From: Nymphaea colorata
Lineage: Eukaryota; Streptophyta; Magnoliopsida; Nymphaeales; Nymphaeaceae
Assembly: GCF_008831285.2 (NCBI RefSeq)
Contig: NW_022205175.1
Span: 1 to 28,235 of the forward strand
Reading direction: 5' to 3'
Length of the DNA: 28,235 nt
Shown here: positions 21,206 to 28,235 of the stretch, piece by piece
How the letters are laid out: every line of letters begins with the position of its first letter
How positions within the stretch are numbered: position 1 is the stretch's first letter
Translations under genes and position numbers: made by a program
The notes under the pieces: generated by a model
Databases searched by the model: none
What the model was told of the DNA's origin: nothing
What the model saw: only the letters and a program-made list of their open reading frames with translations

Positions 21206-22788
21206 AACTTGTGATTTCAGTTCACTAAATCAGTCAATGTGAATGTAACAATAAGTTAACCACTTTCAATTAAATATGTGTGATCAAATGAATCAACTCA
21301 TTAGATATGTAACTACAAGTTTAACTCACTGGATTAACTGCAATGGATCAAACTAATACTTAGATCTCATTTGTATCTATATGAACTTGTGATCGCAATC
21401 ATTTAAATCATTCATTTAGATGTAATAACAAGTGAAACACCTTATATTTATGTGATTGCACAATTGAATGACTTGAATCTCATTCATTTTTCGTTTAAAA
21501 TTGTGATTTCAATGTACTAAATCATTTAATATGGATTAACAACGTCTTATCACATTCAATTTAATATGCATGATCAAAATGAATCAATAAAATCCACTAT
21601 TATTGATACAAACTTAGTATTTCTTTTCCATAGATCATTCACTATTGATGTAGCCACAAGTTCAACCGATTGGATTAACTACAAGGATCGAACTAATGCA
21701 TAGATCCCACTTATATACATATGAACTTTGTGATTTGAATCAATTAAATAATTCATTATAGAGTAATAACAAGTAAGACACATTAGATAATATCGATAGC
21801 AATCAATCACTTGAATCTCATTAATTTTCTTTTAAACTTGTGATTACAATCGACCTAAATAATTCAATAAGGATGTTACAACAAGTAAAAAAAAAAATCA
21901 ATTAAATATGCTTGATCAGAAACATTAAATCCCACATTAATTGACACAAACTTTGATTCTTTTCCTTAGATCATTCATTCATAGATGGATGTAACAACAA
22001 GTTCAACTAATTGGATTAACTACAAGTGTAACAGGTAATGACCCATTTACATACATATGAACTTGTGATTTAATCATTAAACATTCATTATACATGTAAT
22101 AACAAGTGAGACACATTAGATTAAATATGAGTGAGCAAATCAATCAGTTGATCTCATTCATTTCTTTAACTTGTGGTTTCAATTTCCTTTAATATGGATA
22201 TTGATAACAAGTTAAGCACATTGAATTAAATATGTGCGATCAAAAGAATCACTTAAATCCACTGTAATGATAGTAACTGTGATTTCATCCTTAAATCTTC
22301 GCTATTAAGATGTAACAAGAAGTTAAACTCGTTGGATTATTTAAAAGAGATCAAACAAATTGTGATTTCAATCATTTAAATCATTTCATATCGATGTAAC
22401 AACAAGTGAGACACATTAGATTAAATATAAGTGAGCAAACGAATCACTTGATTCATTCATTTCTTTTAAGCTTGTGATTTCAGTCTACTAAATGATTCAA
22501 TATGGATGTAACAACAAGTTAGGCACATTCAATTAAATATGCGTCATCAAAAGCATCACTTAAACCAACTCGCATTGATAGGAACTGTGATTTCATCCTT
22601 AAATTGTTCCCTATGTATGCAACAAGAAGTTAAGCTCATTGCATTATGGTAAACTCATTTCTACTCATGTAAACTAGTGATTTTAGTCATTTTAATCATT
22701 CATTATAGACATTGTAACAAGCCGAAACATATTTACATTAACTATAAGTGATCAAGTGAATGAGTTGAATCTCCTTCATTTTCATACA
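21206..22788 (+). repeat. HOR copy C10, contracted to 5 trimers
   Basis: Segments 1-5 are followed by a chimera of 6 and 12, then 13-20. The copy is 1583 bp, about 0.69 kb short, which is two trimers. Both partners are class Y, so register is kept. It also has the longest poly-A run (11) and extra small losses in segments 15 and 19. Confidence 0.92.
21835..21948 (+). other. C10 deletion junction: segment 6 / 12 chimera
   Basis: The left part is segment 6 (GATTACAATCGAC, GGATGTTACAAC, poly-A). The right part is the segment 12 tail (AAATCCCAC..ATTGACAC), followed by segment 13. The switch falls near 21926-21942, where all Y monomers share AAATCCCAC. The chimera is 114 bp, a normal monomer length, as expected for homologous unequal exchange. 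Confidence 0.87.
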
Positions 22789-25073
22789 AACTTGTGATTT
22801 CAATTCACTAAATCAGTCAATGTGAATGTAACAATAAGTTAACCACTTTCAATTAAATATGTGTGATCAAATGAATCAACTCATTAGATATGTAACTACA
22901 AGTTTAACTCATTGGATTAACTGCAATGATCAAACTAATACTTAGATCTCATTTGTATCTATATGAACTTGTGATCGCAATCATTTAAATCATTCATTTT
23001 AGATGTAATAACAAGTGAAACACCTTATATTTATTGTGATTGCACAATTGAATGACTTGAATCTCATTCATTTTCGTTTAAAATTGTGATTTCAATGTAC
23101 TAAATCATTTAATATGGATTAACAACGTCTTATCCACATTCAATTTAATATGCATGATCAAATGAATCAATAAAATCTCACATTATTGATACAAACTTGA
23201 GTTTTCTTTCCATAGATCATTCACTATTGATGTAGCCACAAGTTCAACCGATTGGATTAACTACAAGGATCGAACTAATGCATAGATCCACTTATATACA
23301 TATGAACTTGTGATTTTGAATCAATTAAATAATTTTATAGATGTAATAACAAGTTGAGACACATTAGATTAAATATCGATGAGCAAATCAATCACTTGAA
23401 TCTCATTAATTTTCTTTTAAACTTGTGATTACAATCGACTAAATAATTCAATAGGATGTTACAACAAGTAAAAAAAAATCAATTAAATATGCGTGATCAA
23501 AGAAACACTTAAATACCACTCGTATTGAGGGAACTTGCGATTTCAATCCCTCAAATCGTTCGCCATAGATGTAACATGAAGTTAAACTCATTAGATTGGA
23601 TACAAGGGATCGAACAAATGCATTGGTTCCTTTTGTATCCATATAAAACTATGATTTTAATCTTTTTAACCATTCATTACAGACTTTATAACAAACGAAA
23701 CATATTAGATTAACTACAAGAGATCATTTGAAGAGTTGAATCTCATTCATTTTCATACGAACCATTCAATGTGAATGCATCAACAAGTTAACCACTTTCA
23801 ATTAAATATGTGTTCAAATGAATGAATTAAATCTCTCGGGCATTGATACAAACTTATGATTTAAATCTCTTAGATCAATAATTAGATATGTAACTACAAG
23901 TTCAACTCATTAGATTAACTGCAAGGGATCAAACTAATGCATAGATCCCATTTGTATCCACGTGAACTTGTGATTGCAATCACTTAAATCATTTCATTAT
24001 AGATGCCAATAACAAGTGAAACACATTATATTTAGTGTGATTGAGCAAATGAATAACCTGAATCTCATTTCAATTTCATTTAAACTTGTGATTTCAATCC
24101 ACTACATCATTTTAATATGTATTAATAAATGTTATACACATTTAATTTAATATGTGTGATCAAATGAATGAATTAAATCCCACTATTTGACACAAACTTG
24201 TGATTTCTTTTCCTTAGATCATTTCATCATAGATGATGTAACAACAAGTTCAACTAATTGGATTAACTACAAGGGGTGTAACTAAGGTAATGATCCATTT
24301 ACATACATATGAACTTGTGATTTTCAATCATTAAAATCATTCATTATACAGTAATAACAAGTGAGACACATTAGATTAAATATGAGTGAGCAAATCAATC
24401 AGTTGATCTCATTCATTTTCTTTTAATCTTGTGATTCAATTCACTATATCATTTAATATGGATGTAATAACAAGTTAAGCACATTGAATTAAATATGTGC
24501 GATTCAAAGAATCACTTAAATTCCACTCGTAATGATAGTAACTTGTGATTTTCATTCCTTAAATCCTCGCTATAGATGTAACAAGAAGTTAAACTCGTTG
24601 GATTATTTAAAAGAGATCAAACAAATTGTGATTTCAATCATTTAATCATTCATTATCAATGTAACAACAAGTGAGACACATTAGATTAAATATAAGTGAG
24701 CAAACGAATCACTTGATTCTCATTCATTTTCTTTTAAGCTTGTGATTTCAGTCTACTAAATGATTCAATATGGATGTAACAACAAGTTAGGCACATTCAA
24801 TTAAATATGCGTCATCAAAGCATCACTTAAACCAACTCGCATTGATAGGAACTTGTGATTTCATCTCTTAAATTGTTCCCTATGTATGTAACAAGAAGTT
24901 AAGCTCATTGCTTAGATACAAGGGATTAAACAAATGCATTGGTCTCATTTCTACCATGTAAACTAGTGATTTTAGTCATTTTAATCATTCATTAGACATT
25001 TAACAAGCGAAACATATTACATTAACTTAAAGTGATCAAGTGAATGAGTTGAATCTCCTTCATTTTCATACAA
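22789..25073 (+). repeat. HOR copy C11, standard 7-trimer form
   Basis: All 20 segments are present; 2285 bp. It carries right-hand variants: AACTCATTGG in segment 1, CAATTTAATATG in segment 3, AAGTTGAGACAC in segment 5, and CTTAGATCAATAATTAG in segment 10. Several extra single bases (for example ATTTCATTATAG near 23990) suggest insertion errors. Confidence 0.93.
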
Positions 25074-27352
25074 AACTTGTGATTTCATTCACTAAATCAG
25101 TCAATGTGAATGTAACAATAAGTTAACCACTTTCAATAAAATATGTGTGATCAAATGAATCAACTCATTAGATATGTAACTACAAGTTTAACTCATTGGA
25201 TTAACTGCATGGATCAAACTAATACTTAGATCTCATTTGTATCTATATGAACTTGTGATCGCAATCATTTAAATCATTCATTTTAGATGTAATAACAAGT
25301 GAAACACCTTATATTTATTGTGATTGCACAATTGAATGACTTGAATCTCATTCATTTTCGTTTAAAATTGTGATTTCAATGTACTAAATCATTTAATATG
25401 GATTAACAACGTGTTATCCACATTCAATTTAATATGCATGATCAATGAATCAATAAAATCCCACTATTATTGATACAAACTTAGATTTCTTTCCCATAGA
25501 TCATTCACTATTGATGTAGCCACAAGTTCAACCGATTGGATTAACTACAAGGGATCGAACTAATGCATAGATCCCACTTATATACATATGAACTTGTGAT
25601 TTGAATCAATTAAATAATTTATAGATGTAATAACAAGTGAGACACATTAGATTAAATATCGATGAGCAAATCAATCACTTGAATCTCATTAATTTTCTTT
25701 TAACTTGTGATTACAATCGACTAAATAATTCAATAAGGATGTTACAACAAGTAAAAAAAAATCAATTAAATATGCGTGATCAAAAGAAACACTTAAATCC
25801 CACTCGTATTGAGGGAACTTGCGATTTCAATCCCTCAAATCGTTCGCCATAGATGTAACATGAAGTTAAACTCATTAGATTGGATACAAGGATCGAACAA
25901 ATGCATTGGTTCCTTTTGTATCCATATAAACTAGTGATTTTATCTTTTTTAAACCATTCATTACAGACTTTATAACAAACGAAACATATTAGATTAACTA
26001 CAAGAGATCATTTGAATGAGTTGAATCTCATTATTTTCATACGAACCATTCAATGTGAATGCATCAACAAGTTAACCACTTTCAATTAAATATGTGTATC
26101 AAATGAATGAATTAAATCTCTCGGGCATTGATACGAACTTATGATTTAAATCTCTTAGATCAATAATTAGATATGTAACTACAAGTTCAACTCATAGATT
26201 AACTGCAAGGATCAAACTAATGCATAGATCCCATTTGTATCCACGTGAACTTGTGATTGCAATCACTTAAAATCATTCATTATAGATGCAATAACAAGTG
26301 AAACACATTATATTTAGTGTGATTGAGCAAATGAATAACCTGAATCTCATTCAATTTCATTTAAACTTGTGATTTCAATCCACTACATCATTTTAATATG
26401 TTATTAATAAAATGTTATACACATTTAATTTAATATGTGTGATCAAATGAATGAATTAAATGCCACTATTCGACACAAACTGTGATTTCTTTTCCTTAGA
26501 TCATTCATCATAGATGATGTAACAACAAGTTCAACTAATTGGATTAACTACAGGGGTGTAACTAGGTAATGATCCCATTTACATACATATGAACTTGTGA
26601 TTTCTATCATTAAAATCATTCTTATACATGTAATAACAAGTGAGACACTTAGATTAAATATGAGTGAGCAAATCAATCATTTGATCTCATTCATTTCTTT
26701 TAATCTCTTGTATCAATTTCACATATCATTTAATATGGATGTAATAACAAGTTAAGCACATTGAATTAAATATGTGCGATCAAAAGAATCACTTAAATTC
26801 CCTCGTAATGATAGTAACTTGTGATTTCATTCCTTAAATCCTCGCTATAGATGTACAAGAAGTTAAACTCGTTGGATTATTTAAAAGAGATCAAACAAAT
26901 TGTTGATTTTCAATCATTTAAATCATTCATTATCATGTAACAACAAGTGAGACACATTATATTAAATATAAGTGAGCAAACGAATCACTTGATTCTCATT
27001 CATTCTTTTAAGCTTGTGATTTCAGTCTACTAAATGATTCAATATGGATGTAACAACAAGTTAGGCACATTCAATTAAATATGCGTCATCAAAAGCATCA
27101 CTTAAACCAACTCGCATTGATAGGAACTTGTGATTTCATCTCTTAAATTGTTCCCTATGTATGTACTAACAAATTAAGCTCATTGCATTAGATACAAGGG
27201 ATTAAACAAATGCATTGGTCTTCATTTTCTACCATGTTAAACTAGTGATTTTAGTCATTTAAATCATTATATAACATTATTGTAACAAGCAAACATATTA
27301 CATTAACTATAAGTGATCAAGTGAATGGTTGAATCTCCTTCATTTTCATACA
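25074..27352 (+). repeat. HOR copy C12, standard 7-trimer form
   Basis: All 20 segments are present; 2279 bp. It shares the C11 variants in segments 1, 3, 5 and 10 and has CACTATTCGACAC at the end of segment 12. Confidence 0.93.
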
Positions 27353-28235
27353 AACTTGTGATTTCAATTCACTAAATCAGTCAATGTGAATGTAACAATA
27401 AGTTAACCACTTTCAATTAAAATATTGTGATCAAATGAATCAACTCATTAGATATGTAAACTACAAGTTTAACTCCATTGGATTAACTGCAATGGATCAA
27501 ACTAATATTAGATCTCATTTGTATCTATATGAACTTGTGATCGCAATCATTTAAATCATTCATTTTAGATGTAATAACAAGTGAAACACCTTATATTTAT
27601 TGTGATTGCACAATTGAATGACTTGAATCTCATTCATTTTCGTTTAAATTTTGATTTCAATGTACTAAATCATTTAATATGGATTAACAACGTCTTATCC
27701 ACATTCAATTTAATACATGCATCAAATGAATCAATAAAATCCCACTATTATTGATACAAAACTTAGGATTTCTTTCCCATAGATCATTCACTATTGATGT
27801 AGCCACAATTCAACCGATTGGATTAACTACAAGGGATCGAACTAATGCATAGATCCCACTTATATACATATGAACTTGTGATTTGAATCAATTAAATAAT
27901 TCATTATAGATGTAATAACAAGTGAAACATTAATTAATATCGATGAGCAAATCAATCACTTGAATCTCATTAATTTTCTTTTAACTTGTGATTACAATCG
28001 ACTAAATAATTCAATAAGGATGTTACAACAAGTAAAAAAAAAATCAATTAAATATGCGTGATCAAAAGAAACACTTAAATCCCACTCGTATTGAGGGAAC
28101 TTGCGATTTCAATCCCTCAAATCGTTCGCCATAGATGTAACATGAAGTTAAACTCATTAGATTGGATACAAGGGATCGAACAAATGCATTGGTTCCTTTT
28201 GTATCCATATAAACTAGTGATTTTAATCTTTTAAA
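27353..28235 (+). repeat. HOR copy C13, partial (segments 1-7 and start of 8)
   Basis: Segments 1 to 7 are in order and segment 8 starts at about 28212, 24 bases before the window ends. It carries AATTTAAT in segment 3 and AAGTGAAAC in segment 5, continuing the right-hand variant series. Confidence 0.92.

Larger units (their letters stand above)
1..28235 (+). repeat. Satellite array: ~114-bp monomers in ~343-bp trimers and ~2.27-kb higher-order repeats
   Basis: The whole window is head-to-tail tandem repeat on one strand. Motifs related to AACTTGTGAT recur about every 114 bp (in C1 at 11, 190, 308, 419, 531, 645, 759, 873, 1079, 1197, 1314, 1427, 1543 and so on). Monomer classes X, Y and Z alternate strictly, giving a ~343-bp trimer, and seven different trimers repeat as a ~2.2-2.3-kb unit. 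No unique sequence, inversion or inserted element was seen, and no stretch has a long open frame. Known satellites of this architecture lie in centromeric or other heterochromatin; that location here is inference. The family was not recognised. Bases 1-10 are the tail of segment 20 of a preceding copy, so the array extends past both window ends. Confidence 0.97.

Noticed and set aside
1-28235. CRISPR array
   Set aside because: The short AACTTGTGAT-like motif is regularly spaced, but the sequence between is also repeated, in three classes, and not a set of unique spacers. No cas genes.
1-28235. Replication origin or matrix-attachment region, suggested by high A+T
   Set aside because: Composition alone is not evidence, and no motif stands out from the repeat background.
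1-28235. Bacterial, phage or plasmid origin
   Set aside because: No gene, ribosome binding site or operon structure is present in 28 kb; a nested HOR satellite of this length is typical of eukaryotic chromosomes.
1-28235. Telomere or subtelomere repeats, tRNA or rRNA genes
   Set aside because: No TTAGGG-, TTTAGGG- or TTAGG-type runs, and no cloverleaf or conserved rRNA sequence was seen on either strand.

Overview
This window is one uninterrupted satellite-DNA array with no gene in it. The sequence is very A+T-rich. It is built from a monomer of about 114 bp that begins near AACTTGTGATTTC and always runs in the same direction. I find no coding sequence, RNA gene, transposon, CRISPR array, telomere repeat or unique flank. 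This kind of DNA fits a eukaryotic chromosome, in centromeric, pericentromeric or other heterochromatin. I do not recognise the family and cannot name the species, or even choose between plant and animal, from sequence alone.

The array has three nested levels. (1) Monomers of about 114 bp fall into three classes. X ends in a CTCATTCATTTTC-like tail. Y has an ATATGTGTGATCAAA-like centre and a CCACT..ATTGA tail. Z has a GGATTAACTACAAGGGATC-like centre and a CATTTGTATCCATATG-like tail. (2) X-Y-Z forms a trimer of about 343 bp. (3) Seven diverged trimers form a higher-order repeat (HOR) of about 2.2-2.3 kb with 20 segments: 21 monomer slots, of which one Y and one Z are fused into the 178-bp segment 1. 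Segments 9 (Y, 92 bp) and 16 (Z, 83 bp) are internally shortened. The order is 1 Y/Z, 2X, 3Y, 4Z, 5X, 6Y, 7Z, 8X, 9Y, 10Z, 11X, 12Y, 13Z, 14X, 15Y, 16Z, 17X, 18Y, 19Z, 20X.

Layout: twelve whole HOR copies (C1-C12) start at 11, 2269, 5527, 8733, 10985, 12330, 14543, 16716, 18938, 21206, 22789 and 25074. A partial copy C13 starts at 27353. Eight whole copies are standard length. C2 (3258 bp) and C3 (3206 bp) each carry an extra internal block of three trimers. C5 (1345 bp) lacks three trimers and C10 (1583 bp) lacks two. Every length change is a whole number of trimers, so the X-Y-Z register is never broken. The two duplications have different end points and so are separate events.

Copies on the right (C8 onward) share base variants absent from copies on the left, and further variants appear only in C11-C13, so neighbours resemble each other most. 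Superimposed on this is a dense, patchy scatter of one-base indels. They are mostly deletions on the left and in parts of C3 and C7, are rarest in C9, and include more insertions from about 21.7 kb on. This looks like uncorrected or partly corrected long-read error. Exact lengths and single-base differences should therefore be read with caution; the HOR order and trimer-sized rearrangements are much firmer.
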